From Clostridia bacterium (GTDB lineage: Bacteria; Bacillota; Clostridia; Christensenellales; Aristaeellaceae), in contig JAFXUZ010000028.1 in the NCBI GenBank assembly GCA_017524725.1, forward strand, positions 1 to 64,000: a stretch of DNA of 64,000 bases, read 5' to 3'. Shown piece after piece: positions 33,613 through 41,975 of the stretch. Made by a program: the position numbers and the translations under genes. Each line of letters begins with the position of its first letter. Position 1 is the first letter of the stretch. The notes under the pieces were generated by a model that saw only the letters and a list, made by a program, of their open reading frames with translations, was not told the origin of the DNA and ran no database searches.

Positions 33613-34791
33613 GTGGTTCAAGGCAGAATGGAAAACGAAAGGCTCATCATCACGCTTGAAGGTGAGATCAACTCGTTTAACGCGCTGCAGGTCGAAAAAG
33701 AGATCCATGAGATCCGCGAGGCGTATCCCTGCAGTTCCATCGAATTGGACTGTGAACGGCTGAAACATGCCTCCAGCGCGGGGCTTCGCATCATTCTCAG
33801 GCTCATACAGCAGACGGACAATACGATCATCACCAATGTACATCCTGATATGTACGAGATCCTGGACATAACTGGCTTCACTGAAATCACCGAGGTACGC
33901 AAGGCCTATCGGGAATTTTCGGTGGATGGCTGTGAGGTCATCGGCCAGGGTGCAAACGGAAAGGTCTACCGCATCGATCCGGATACCATCGTCAAGGTGT
34001 ACCTGAATCCCAACGCCCTGCCGGAGATCCACCGCGAGCGTGAGCTTGCCCGGCTGGCCTTCGTGGTGGGCGTGCCCACAGCCATTCCATATGACGTGGT
34101 GCGCATTTCCGGCGGCGGTTATGGCTCCGTATTTGAGCTGCTGAACGCAAAGAGTTTTGCCAAGCTCCTCATAGACGGCGATCGTCCGTTGGACGATGTG
34201 GCAAAGATGAGCGTCGACCTGCTCAAGCTGATACATTCCAAGGTGGTGCGTTCGGACAGTCTGCCGGACATGAAGGCCGTGGCATTGGATTGGGCCGGAT
34301 TTCTGAAGGATCACCTTCCGGCTGAACAGTATGAAAAGCTGCATGCCCTGATCGCAGCCGTGCCGCAGGATGATCACCTGATGCACGGAGACTACCATAT
34401 CAAGAATATCGAGTATCAGAACGGCGAATACTTGCTTATCGATATGGACACTCTTTGCCATGGCCACCCCATCTTCGAAATGAGCAGCATGTACAACGCC
34501 TATGTGGGCTTTGGCCTGGTTGACCCGGAAGAACTGGAAAAATTCATGGGCCTTCCTGTCGAGACCTGCCATATCTTCTGGCGCAAAAGCCTGGAATACT
34601 ACCTTGGCACGAAGGATGCCGCCGCCATCGACGCAGTTGAAGCGAAGGCCGGGGTCGTCGGCCTGATGCGGCTTATGCGCCGCGAGATCCGGCGCGGCGG
34701 TCTGGACCGGGAGGACGGACGCAGAATGATCGAGGCATACCGCGCCGGATTGGTGCAGCTGATGTCCCAAGTGGATTCGCTGACATTCTGA
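33613..34791 (+). CDS. STAS domain fused to an APH-type kinase
   Basis: 392 residues. Residues 1-100 are a STAS domain like SpoIIAA: LIITLEGEINSFNALQVEKEI, then ELDCERLKHASSAGLRIIL, where the SS pair matches the phosphorylated Ser position of anti-sigma antagonists. Residues 110-390 are an aminoglycoside-phosphotransferase/choline-kinase fold: nucleotide loop VIGQGANGKVYRI, Lys in TIVKVYL, catalytic HGDYHIKNI and metal-binding LIDMDT. All kinase key residues are present. Start GTG 33613 behind GGGAGGT, or ATG 33628. The pairing suggests a kinase that acts on a small molecule or a protein and is tied to a partner-switching signal; this is inference. Stands alone between terminator-like hairpins. 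Confidence 0.83.
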   Translation: MVQGRMENERLIITLEGEINSFNALQVEKEIHEIREAYPCSSIELDCERLKHASSAGLRIILRLIQQTDNTIITNVHPDMYEILDITGFTEITEVRKAYREFSVDGCEVIGQGANGKVYRIDPDTIVKVYLNPNALPEIHRERELARLAFVVGVPTAIPYDVVRISGGGYGSVFELLNAKSFAKLLIDGDRPLDDVAKMSVDLLKLIHSKVVRSDSLPDMKAVALDWAGFLKDHLPAEQYEKLHALIAAVPQDDHLMHGDYHIKNIEYQNGEYLLIDMDTLCHGHPIFEMSSMYNAYVGFGLVDPEELEKFMGLPVETCHIFWRKSLEYYLGTKDAAAIDAVEAKAGVVGLMRLMRREIRRGGLDREDGRRMIEAYRAGLVQLMSQVDSLTF

Positions 34792-34852
34792 CGGAACGAT
34801 GAAGATGACAAACATCATCCTGTGTACCGTCCGGATCGTCTTTGCCCCTGAG

Positions 34853-34894
34853 GCAGGGAATGAAAAAGCCGCTGAAAGAGGTCTTTTTCCCTGC
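34853..34894. terminator. hairpin after the STAS-kinase gene
   Basis: GCAGGGA and AAAAAG on the left (34853-34867) match CTTTTTCCCTGC on the right (about 34883-34894). The poly-A and poly-T arms make it usable in either direction. Confidence 0.5.
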
Positions 34895-34975
34895 ATGCCT
34901 GTTTCAATGTAATCCATAACGGCGCGTTCATCCGGGATTTCCGTCCCGACTTGGATGCACTCGATCACGGAACAT

Positions 34976-35004
34976 TTGCGTAAAAACGAAAGTTGGAGTA
35001 TAAT
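34976..35004 (+). promoter_or_regulatory. promoter of the GT2-MarR fusion gene
   Basis: TTGCGT at 34976-34981 and TATAAT at 34999-35004, spacer 17. Confidence 0.75.
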
Positions 35005-35066
35005 CTAAAAATGCGCATTATGTTTCCCGCGCGGGGACGGGCTTTGCCCGGACAGGAGAGTGCAAG

Positions 35067-36455
35067 ATGGCCAGGGTCAGTGTGATCGTTCCAGTTTACA
35101 ACGCCTCCAGGACGCTTAGACGCTGTGTGGACAGCATCCTGAAACAGGATTTCAGGGATTTTGAAGTGATCCTCGTGGACGACGGAAGCCACGACGATTC
35201 CGTAAGGATCGCCGTGGATTATGAAATATCCGACCCGCGCGTCCGTTCGGTGACCAAGGAAAACGGCGGGGTTTCCTCCGCCAGAAACGTGGGCCTGAAT
35301 GCGGCGACCGGGGAATGGGTGGCGTTTGTCGATTCCGACGACTGGCTTCCCATGGATGCGATCAAACTGCTTGTGAGGGAGACCGAGGCCCGGGAAGCGG
35401 ATATGGTGATCGGTGATTTTTACCGTGTCTTTGAAGGAAAGATCTGCCTTAAAGGGGGGATCGACCGCGGAGGAATCATCAGCAGGGACAAATATGCCGA
35501 GGCCATGATGAAAGCCCCGGCGGACCTGTATTTCGGCGTTCTGTGGAACAAGCTCTACCGCAGGGAGCTGATCGAAAAATACCATGTGCGGATGGACGAA
35601 AGCGTAAGCTACGGTGAAGATGTGATCTTCAACCTGGAGTACCTGCTGCATGTAAAGGATATTGCGGTACTGAAAGCGCCGGTTTATTACTATATCAGGA
35701 CCCCCGGTTCCCTGATCGAGCAGCACGTCAGCCTGAACGGCATCGTCACCATGAAGAGGAACGTAGTCCGGTATTACGACAGCTTCTATAAACAGGTCTT
35801 CGACGAAAGGACCTACCAGGAACGGCGCGCAGTCATCCTTTCCATATATCTTGCCGTAAGCACCGATTCCCTTGTACTGCCCTGGAGCAGCGGAGCGAAA
35901 AGCCTGGGGAAGGAGCGGGGTGCCGACGTCCCCTTTGAGCCTGCAATGGAGCACTCCGTCTCGGCGCAGTATTACCTGGGAAAGCAGCTTGCAAGCCGGT
36001 ATCTGGAGACCATCGGCGTAAAGCACGACCTGACGTTGGACGAAATGCGGGTCCTTTACCTTCTCTGGTGCCTAAAAAAACCTGTGACCATGGAGGATAT
36101 AGGGATTTATCTTGACCTTGGCAGGGTCAGCGTGACCATGCTGACGATGCGCCTGGTATCCGCCGGCTTCGTCAGACGCGGGAGCCGTCCTGACGGGAAA
36201 AAGAAGGAAGGTTTCGTCATTGCAGGAAATCAACTGGACGCAGAATTTGAGCAGCTTGAGAAGGATTACGAGGAGCTGTGCTTTGAGGATATTTCCAAAG
36301 AAGACAGGCAGGCATACTTAAGAGTAGCAGAAAAGATCCGCGGAAATATCCGCAGGCGCATCGTTCGCTCTGATACAGGCGTGGAAAAGCAGAAATCAAA
36401 AAAGGCAGCGGCGAAAAAAGCATCTGCACAGACAAAAGAGTCTACCGCCGGGTGA
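35067..36455 (+). CDS. GT2 glycosyltransferase fused to a MarR-like winged helix
   Basis: 462 residues. Residues 1-220 are a GT-A glycosyltransferase of family 2: VSVIVPVYNASRTLRRCVDSIL, VILVDDGSHDDS, ENGGVSSARNVGLNAATGEWVAFVDSDDWL (the DxD metal site), and later LWNKLYRRELIEKY and SYGEDVIFNLEYLL. Residues about 290-430 look like a MarR-type domain: helices, then LTLDEMRVLYLLWCLKKPVTMEDIGIYLDLGRVSVTMLTMRLVSAGFVRRG, a wing (SRPDGKKKEGFVIA) and a C-terminal helix pair. The tail is Lys/Ala-rich (KKAAAKKASAQTKES). One open frame with even codon use, so the fusion is not a sequencing seam. Sugar and acceptor unknown. Start ATG 35067 behind ACAGGAGAG. Confidence 0.82.
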   Translation: MARVSVIVPVYNASRTLRRCVDSILKQDFRDFEVILVDDGSHDDSVRIAVDYEISDPRVRSVTKENGGVSSARNVGLNAATGEWVAFVDSDDWLPMDAIKLLVRETEAREADMVIGDFYRVFEGKICLKGGIDRGGIISRDKYAEAMMKAPADLYFGVLWNKLYRRELIEKYHVRMDESVSYGEDVIFNLEYLLHVKDIAVLKAPVYYYIRTPGSLIEQHVSLNGIVTMKRNVVRYYDSFYKQVFDERTYQERRAVILSIYLAVSTDSLVLPWSSGAKSLGKERGADVPFEPAMEHSVSAQYYLGKQLASRYLETIGVKHDLTLDEMRVLYLLWCLKKPVTMEDIGIYLDLGRVSVTMLTMRLVSAGFVRRGSRPDGKKKEGFVIAGNQLDAEFEQLEKDYEELCFEDISKEDRQAYLRVAEKIRGNIRRRIVRSDTGVEKQKSKKAAAKKASAQTKESTAG

Positions 36456-36473
36456 AACCCCGGCTGATTTTTT
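36447..36473 (+). terminator. intrinsic terminator overlapping the stop codon
   Basis: GCCGGG (36447-36452) / CCCGGC (36459-36464), then TGA and six T. It insulates the NAD operon from the upstream gene. Confidence 0.8.
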
Positions 36474-36554
36474 ATGGGAGTGGACGGGGGCCGGCATGAC
36501 GGGATCCATGTTAATTGCGGGGGACATTATTATATTCACAATGACAAAAAATGC

Positions 36555-36583
36555 TTGACTTTTCGTAAGTTTCATGATATTAT
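36555..36583 (+). promoter_or_regulatory. promoter of the NAD salvage operon
   Basis: TTGACT at 36555-36560 and TATTAT at 36578-36583 with a 17-base spacer. Confidence 0.75.
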
Positions 36584-36588
36584 AATTA

Positions 36589-36603
36589 TGGTCAAAGTGA
36601 CCA
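36589..36603 (+). promoter_or_regulatory. candidate NrtR operator
   Basis: Palindrome TGGTCA-AAG-TGACCA just past the -10 box, overlapping the expected start of transcription, directly before the NrtR gene. Position fits repression. Confidence 0.65.
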
Positions 36604-36621
36604 AAGAAAGGAACGGTACCC

Positions 36622-37326
36622 ATGCACGTTACACTGAACCGCGACAGGCTGTATGTGGCGGTGGACCTGATGATCATGGCCCTTTATGAAGGGAAGCTGC
36701 GGCTTCTCCTGTCCCGCAGGGCGAATCCTCCTTTCGAAGGGTCGTGGGCGCTTCCGGGGCGCTTTGTCGGACTGGACGAATCTGCGGAGGACGCAGCCCG
36801 CAGGCTGATGGAGGAGATGCTTCCCATCAGAAATGTGTATCTGGAGCAGCTGTACACCTTTACCGGGGTCGAAAGGGATCCCCGGGGAAGGGTGATATCG
36901 GTGGGATACCTGGCGATCGTTCCTGCGGGAGGGCTTGACGGGATACCGGACGGCACGCCCCTTCATTGTTTTGACATCGACGTTTCCTGCGCGGAGCCTG
37001 CCCTGACAGGGGAGAACGGCAGGCTGACAGGGGAGGAGGAGCTGGCTTTCGACCATGGGGCAATTATCCGCATGGGGATCACCAGGCTGCAGGGCAAGCT
37101 GGATTACACGGAGATCGGCTTCCGCTTCCTCCGGGACACGCACTGCTTTTCCCTGGGGGAACTGCAGTGCGTGCATGAAGCGATCCTCGGGAAAAAACTG
37201 GATGACAGCAATTTCCGGCGGGGTATCCTTGGAAAATACCAAAGGACCGGGCGGATCGTACTGACGGAAAAAACCGCAAGGTCCGGCAGGGGACGCCCAT
37301 CGGGGCTATTCTGCCTGAAAGACTGA
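36622..37326 (+). CDS. nrtR: NrtR-type NUDIX/winged-helix regulator of NAD metabolism
   Basis: 234 residues. N-terminal NUDIX domain (about 8-150): LLLSRRANPPFEGSWALPGRFVGLDESAEDAARRLMEEML. The NUDIX box has lost part of its catalytic set: the REUXEE segment reads RLMEEM, so hydrolysis is doubtful and the domain probably only senses ADP-ribose or NAD-derived ligands, as known for NrtR proteins. The C-terminal 80 residues fit the NrtR winged helix, with FSLGELQCVHEAILGKKLDDSNFRRGIL and GRPSGLFCL. It heads an operon made wholly of NAD salvage genes, which strongly supports the call. Start ATG 36622 behind AAGGAAC. Confidence 0.88.
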   Translation: MHVTLNRDRLYVAVDLMIMALYEGKLRLLLSRRANPPFEGSWALPGRFVGLDESAEDAARRLMEEMLPIRNVYLEQLYTFTGVERDPRGRVISVGYLAIVPAGGLDGIPDGTPLHCFDIDVSCAEPALTGENGRLTGEEELAFDHGAIIRMGITRLQGKLDYTEIGFRFLRDTHCFSLGELQCVHEAILGKKLDDSNFRRGILGKYQRTGRIVLTEKTARSGRGRPSGLFCLKD

Positions 37327-37341
37327 AAGGAGGGGAAGGAA

Positions 37342-37878
37342 ATGAACGAAAAGAAATTCCTGATCGTCGTGGATATGCAGAAGGATTTTGTTGACGGCGC
37401 CCTGGGAACAAAGGAAGCGCAGGCAATCGTGGCTGCAGCCGCAGGGAGGATCAGGGAATGCAGGGAAACGGGATACACTGTCATTGCGACCCTGGATACC
37501 CATGGGGAGGATTATCTTTCCACTCCTGAGGGAATGAAGCTACCGGTGAAGCACTGTGTCCGCGGAAGTGAGGGATGGGCCCTGGACAAAACGATCGCAG
37601 AGGAACTGAAGGGCTGCGCCATGGTGGAAAAGCCCACCTTCGGCAGCGTCCGCCTCCCGGAGATCCTCAGCGCCATGATTGAGGAAGGCGACCATATGAC
37701 CGTAGAGCTCATCGGGCTGTGTACCGACATCTGTGTGGTATCCAACGCGCTTCTTCTCAAAGCGCATTTTCCCTGCGCCGATATCGGGGTGCGGGAAAAC
37801 TGCTGCGCCGGGGTCACACCCGAAAAGCACCGGGCTGCGCTGGAAACCATGGCCAGCTGCCAGATCGATATCCTGTGA
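37342..37878 (+). CDS. pncA: nicotinamidase-type cysteine hydrolase
   Basis: 178-residue isochorismatase-fold enzyme. The triad is visible: Asp in LIVVDMQKDFVDG, Lys in EKPTFGSV, and Cys in GLCTDICVVSNALLLK with the cis-peptide neighbourhood. Within this operon it almost certainly hydrolyses nicotinamide to nicotinic acid, the first salvage step. Start ATG 37342, 15 bases after the NrtR stop, behind AAAGGAGGGG. Confidence 0.88.
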   Translation: MNEKKFLIVVDMQKDFVDGALGTKEAQAIVAAAAGRIRECRETGYTVIATLDTHGEDYLSTPEGMKLPVKHCVRGSEGWALDKTIAEELKGCAMVEKPTFGSVRLPEILSAMIEEGDHMTVELIGLCTDICVVSNALLLKAHFPCADIGVRENCCAGVTPEKHRAALETMASCQIDIL

Positions 37879-37921
37879 TCCCGCGGTTTTATAGCCGACT
37901 GTCAAACAGAGAGGAACAGCC

Positions 37922-38698
37922 ATGAAGGAATATCGTTTTGATGCGGAAAAAGCCAGGGACAGCCTGGTGGCTGCCATCAGGGACATTGCGGCGCGGCAGG
38001 GCTTTGAAAGGGTGGTCGTCGGCATTTCCGGAGGGAAGGATTCCACCGTAACGGCGGCCCTGTGCGCCAGGGCCCTGGGCAGGGACAGCGTGTACGGCGT
38101 TATGCTGCCCGACGGAGTCCAGAAGGATATTTCGGACAGCGTCAGAGTATGCGACGCCCTCGGCATCCGACGCCGCACAATAAATATCGGGGGGATCCAT
38201 AACGCTTTGAAGGCTGTTACCGACCAGGCGGGACCTGCATGCGGGGAAGGGGAATTCGCCGTCCCCTTCAGCCGGGAGAGCGACATCAACGTGGGACCGA
38301 GGCTGAGGATGACGGTGCTGCGCTATATCGCCCAGGCCCTGGGAGCACGCCTGGCGGGTACCGGCAACCTGAGCGAGGCGACGGTGGGCTACTGTACCAA
38401 GGACGGGGACACATCCTGTGATTTTTCGGTCCTGGGCGGCCTGACCAGTTTGGAGGTGGCGGAGGTGGGCCTGACAATGCCGGAACTTCCCCGGGACCTG
38501 GTTGTCAAGACCCCCACAGACGGGCTGAGCGGGATGAGCGACGAAGAAAAAATGGGCCTTTCCTACCGTGACATCCACCTGCTGATCCGGGAAGGCACCT
38601 GCGGCAGCCCGGAGACCGACGAAAAGATCCGGCGCAGGGAAAAAGCCAACATGCATAAGCGCCGGATGCCCGAGATCCTGGATCCCTTCGGGACCTGA
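37922..38698 (+). CDS. nadE: NH3-dependent NAD(+) synthetase
   Basis: 258 residues, the size of the ammonia-dependent enzyme without a glutaminase domain. The ATP-pyrophosphatase P-loop is VVGISGGKDSTV; the NaAD-binding part includes GTGNLSEATVGYCTKDGD and the late loop KTPTDGLSGMSDEEKMGLSY. It makes NAD from nicotinate adenine dinucleotide, ATP and ammonia, the last step of this operon's pathway. Start ATG 37922 behind GAGAGGAA. Confidence 0.95.
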   Translation: MKEYRFDAEKARDSLVAAIRDIAARQGFERVVVGISGGKDSTVTAALCARALGRDSVYGVMLPDGVQKDISDSVRVCDALGIRRRTINIGGIHNALKAVTDQAGPACGEGEFAVPFSRESDINVGPRLRMTVLRYIAQALGARLAGTGNLSEATVGYCTKDGDTSCDFSVLGGLTSLEVAEVGLTMPELPRDLVVKTPTDGLSGMSDEEKMGLSYRDIHLLIREGTCGSPETDEKIRRREKANMHKRRMPEILDPFGT

Positions 38699-38762
38699 TC
38701 CGGCCGCCGAACCATAGGGACGTATTTTTGCCGTCCGGAAGCTTATATGCGGAGGAGATGAC

Positions 38763-39368
38763 ATGAACAGGGAATACCTGGGCTTTTTCGGGGCTTTCAA
38801 TCCCCCGACGAATGCCCACATCCGGCTCGCGGAATTCGCCCTGAAGGCGACCGGGGCAAAAAGAGTGCTGTTTATCCCGTCAAAGGAAAATTATATCCGG
38901 GATTTCCAGGGCAAGGACCGTGCCTACGGGGACAGGGAACGGCTGGAAATGCTGCGTCTTGCGGCTGAAACGAGGCCCTGGATGGAAGTCAGCGATGTTG
39001 AGATACTCCAGGAAAGCCAGCCCCGGACCTATGAGACCCTGTGCCGCCTCAGGGATGCCGGGAAAGATGCGGCCCTTCTGGTGGGCAGCGACAAGCTTCC
39101 GGAGCTTGCGGAAATCTGGGCCCATGTGGATGAGATCGCCCGGGAATTTGGCATCGTGGTCCTGACCCGTGGGGCGGATATGTGTGCCAGGATGATCCGG
39201 GAGAGCGCGTACCTGACGTCCCTCTCTCCTTACCTTAAGATCCTTGAGACCCCTGCGGATACAAGGAACATCTCATCCACCCTGGTGCGCAGCCGGGTGG
39301 CCCAAATGAAGGAGCTTCAAAGGGAGATCGGCGCCATGGTGCCACAGGAGATCCTGGACCTGTTATAA
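38763..39368 (+). CDS. nadD: nicotinate-nucleotide adenylyltransferase
   Basis: 201-residue nucleotidyltransferase. GFFGAFNPPTNAHIRLAEFAL contains the GxFxPxHxGH-type ATP site (here NPPTNAH), followed by FIPSKENYIRD, the middle segment ALLVGSDKLPELAEIW and the late motif NISSTLVRSRV. It joins ATP and nicotinate mononucleotide. Sequence is somewhat divergent from standard NadD, but the operon context supports the assignment. Start ATG 38763 behind GGAGGAG. Confidence 0.87.
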   Translation: MNREYLGFFGAFNPPTNAHIRLAEFALKATGAKRVLFIPSKENYIRDFQGKDRAYGDRERLEMLRLAAETRPWMEVSDVEILQESQPRTYETLCRLRDAGKDAALLVGSDKLPELAEIWAHVDEIAREFGIVVLTRGADMCARMIRESAYLTSLSPYLKILETPADTRNISSTLVRSRVAQMKELQREIGAMVPQEILDLL

Positions 39369-39470
39369 GGAATGGGAGCGCGGATCAGGACCGTGTCAAA
39401 TGTTGAGGCCCGGTCTATTGAAAAAGAGCGGCGGCGACGCAGGGAAAAACGCCAAAGGAGGTTTGCGGCA

Positions 39471-40664
39471 ATGAAGCTTGATCCTATTGTGGTATCGCTC
39501 CTGGATACCGACCTTTACAAGTTCAACATGGACCAGGTGATCTTTCACAAGCATACGGACCTGACGGGCGAGTACTATTTCAAGTGCCGCAGCGATGGGG
39601 TCAGGTTCACCCCGGAAATGCTCGAGGAGATCAACGCCCAGATCGACCACCTGTGCGGCCTGACCTTTTCCCGTGAGGAACTGGATTACCTGAGGTCCAT
39701 CCGCTTTATCAAGGGAGATTATGTTGAATTCCTGCGCCTGTGGCATCCCATCCGCGATTACGTGGAGACAGGCCTGTCCGATGACGGAGAGCTTTCCATT
39801 GCGGTGAAGGGCCCGCTGTTTTCCGCCATGCAGTTCGAAATATATATTCTGGAGATCGTCAACGAGGTCTATTTCCGCATGAAGTATGACTACAGTGTGC
39901 TGCTTGCTTCCGCCAGGGAACGGCTGGAAAGCAAGATCGAGGCCTTCCGCAGCGGGAAATACACCTTCAGGTTCGCCGAATTCGGCTGCCGCCGCAGGCT
40001 TTCCCGGGAATGGGAGGACGAAGCGGTCCGGCGCCTGAGTGCGGAAACGGAAAATATGGTGGGCACGTCCAATGTATTCCTGGCCAGGAAATACAGCCTG
40101 ACCCCCATCGGTACCTATGCCCACGAGTATGTGCAGATGTACCAGGGGATCGACGAGATCCCCCTGGCCTATACCAACCATTATGCCCTTGCGGACTGGT
40201 ACAACGAATATAAGGGCGACAACGGTACCGCCCTCACCGATACCATTACCACGGACCTGTTCCTGCTGGATTTCAACCGCGCCATGGTAAACAACTTCAC
40301 CGGCGTCCGGCACGACAGCGGCGATCCCTACGAGTGGGGCGAAAAAATGATCGCGCACTACAGGAAATACGGGGCCGACCCAAAGACCAAGCTGCTCCTG
40401 TTCAGCGACAGCCTGGATCTCGACCGTGCGCAGGAACTGTACGATCATTTCAGAGAAAGGGCGAAAGTTTCCTTCGGCATCGGAACGTTCATATCCAACG
40501 ATACCTGCGAAAAAGCGCTGAATATCGTCATCAAGCTGCAGACCGTCAACGGCCGGGCCGTCGCCAAGCTCTCCGATTCGCCGGAAAAGGCCATGTGCAG
40601 GGACGAGGAATACCTGTCCTACCTCAGGAGGTCGGTGGCCTTCCGCCTGGACAGGGAGAAATAA
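39471..40664 (+). CDS. pncB: nicotinate phosphoribosyltransferase
   Basis: 397 residues. LLDTDLYKFNMDQVIFHKH is the PncB-type N-terminus; the conserved His region is NNFTGVRHDSGDPYEWGEKMI and the ribose-phosphate loop is FGIGTFISNDT. It turns nicotinic acid and PRPP into nicotinate mononucleotide, the step between the nicotinamidase and NadD. I start at ATG 39471 because AAAGGAGG lies about 10 bases upstream; the frame is open back to 39372 with an Arg-rich stretch that is not homologous. Last gene of the NAD operon; it converges with the 40683 gene after only 18 bases. Confidence 0.93.
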   Translation: MKLDPIVVSLLDTDLYKFNMDQVIFHKHTDLTGEYYFKCRSDGVRFTPEMLEEINAQIDHLCGLTFSREELDYLRSIRFIKGDYVEFLRLWHPIRDYVETGLSDDGELSIAVKGPLFSAMQFEIYILEIVNEVYFRMKYDYSVLLASARERLESKIEAFRSGKYTFRFAEFGCRRRLSREWEDEAVRRLSAETENMVGTSNVFLARKYSLTPIGTYAHEYVQMYQGIDEIPLAYTNHYALADWYNEYKGDNGTALTDTITTDLFLLDFNRAMVNNFTGVRHDSGDPYEWGEKMIAHYRKYGADPKTKLLLFSDSLDLDRAQELYDHFRERAKVSFGIGTFISNDTCEKALNIVIKLQTVNGRAVAKLSDSPEKAMCRDEEYLSYLRRSVAFRLDREK

Positions 40665-40682
40665 GACCGGGCGTGCCGCCCC

Positions 40683-41798
40683 TTATTCGACGGGCTCCAG
40701 GTATTCCTTCAGGATAAAGCCTTCCTCGCCGTGATACAGGCAGTAGAGGAAGCCGTTTTCCTCCCCGACCTCCGGGAAAGCGAGCACGAGCGCCCCGAGG
40801 GGTACCTTCATAATGCGTTTGGACGAAGTGGACCTGGATTCCCGGAGGGAAACGAAACTGGAGCATCTGACCACACGCATGTTCGGCTTCCGTTCCCTGC
40901 ACAGGGCCGGGGCGTCGCTGCCGAACAGCTCCTCAAACGGCGTGACGCCGCTTTTGAAGACAGAGGGATTGAGGATGAGATATGTGAGCCATGAATCGTT
41001 CTCCGCCCAGGCTTCGGAGTAAGCGTCGTACGCGCATGTTACGCTGTAACCGCTTTCCTGCCGGTCCGGATCGTCTGTAGAAGTGAAATGAAGCGTCAGC
41101 TTGCCGCTGTATCGAGGCACGGGCTCATATGACCAGGAGCCCCGGTGAGTATATGCGAAAGAGCCGTCCAGACCATAACAGTACAGGAACATGCCGCCGT
41201 TTTCTTCCAGGGTGAGGACCGCTCCCGCTCCTTCGTATTCCATGACCCATTCTCCCGGAAGCTCCCTTAGAAAATCCAGGTCGTATTCGGACATCAGTGC
41301 GATGCTCTCAAGCACTTTTTGAAAATATTTTGCGTTTCCCTCGGCGGCTTCCTCGGAATATTCGCCCGCCGCGGACAGGTATTGCCCGTTTTCCGCGATC
41401 AGGGTCAGGAAGCGATACGTTCCGTTATCCGCTTCGCGGTATACCTCCAGCTGGACGCGGGACGATTCCGACATCTCCCTGATGTCTGCGCCGAAATTGC
41501 CGGCGTATTTCCGGGCGTCCTCTTCCGTGATGACGGAGAGCACCATGCGGTCATCCGACCACAGAGCGGAGACCGCGACGCCATCAAGGCCTTCCTCTTC
41601 GACCTGATGAGCTTCCAGATGCTCGCTGGCATACCAGAAGGAAAAACCGAGCGGACTGAAAAACAGGGTCTCTTCGATGGGTTCTTCCATGCCTTCCAGC
41701 ATGATCACACCCTGACGCGTTTCAGCCGCCGCGGCGGGAAGGACCAGCAAGAGGCAGAGCATGAAAGATATCAGGCGGGTTGCGGCTTTCTTTTTCAT
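40683..41798 (-). CDS. secreted protein with C-terminal SH3-type domain
   Basis: 371 residues. Signal peptide MKKKAATRLISFMLCLLLVLPAAAA. The first half has FSPLGFSFWYASEHLEAHQ and a mixed alpha/beta pattern, similar in style to the C-terminal domain of the SH3 protein at 20849. The middle has GEWVMEYEGAGAVLTLEENGGMFLY, a lipocalin-like repeat. The C-terminal 65 residues form a bacterial SH3 domain (FVSLRESRSTSSKRIMKVPLGALVLAF, FLYCLYHGEEGFILKEYLEPVE). Probably wall-bound. Start ATG 41798 behind AAAGGAGG. A promoter is at 41882-41909. Confidence 0.75.
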   Translation of the reverse strand: MKKKAATRLISFMLCLLLVLPAAAAETRQGVIMLEGMEEPIEETLFFSPLGFSFWYASEHLEAHQVEEEGLDGVAVSALWSDDRMVLSVITEEDARKYAGNFGADIREMSESSRVQLEVYREADNGTYRFLTLIAENGQYLSAAGEYSEEAAEGNAKYFQKVLESIALMSEYDLDFLRELPGEWVMEYEGAGAVLTLEENGGMFLYCYGLDGSFAYTHRGSWSYEPVPRYSGKLTLHFTSTDDPDRQESGYSVTCAYDAYSEAWAENDSWLTYLILNPSVFKSGVTPFEELFGSDAPALCRERKPNMRVVRCSSFVSLRESRSTSSKRIMKVPLGALVLAFPEVGEENGFLYCLYHGEEGFILKEYLEPVE

Positions 41799-41881
41799 GA
41801 TATATCCTCCTTTATTTGTGCCGGTTTCGCATTCGGTCATAACGTCCGGAACCGATGGGATACCCGCGTCGTTCTGCTTTT

Positions 41882-41909
41882 ATTATACCCGAAACAGCCC
41901 CGATGGCAA
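41882..41909 (-). promoter_or_regulatory. promoter of the 40683-41798 gene
   Basis: Minus strand TTGCCA and TATAAT with a 16-base spacer. Confidence 0.65.
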
Positions 41910-41943
41910 CAGGCAGGAAAGGGGCATTTTTTGCGTAAAAAAG

Positions 41944-41970
41944 AGCGGAGAAGGAAAACATTTCTCCGCT
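41944..41970 (-). terminator. bidirectional terminator after the helicase gene
   Basis: Perfect 9 bp stem AGCGGAGAA (41944-41952) / TTCTCCGCT (41962-41970), with A6/T6 tracts on both sides. Confidence 0.88.
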
Positions 41971-41975
41971 GTTTT

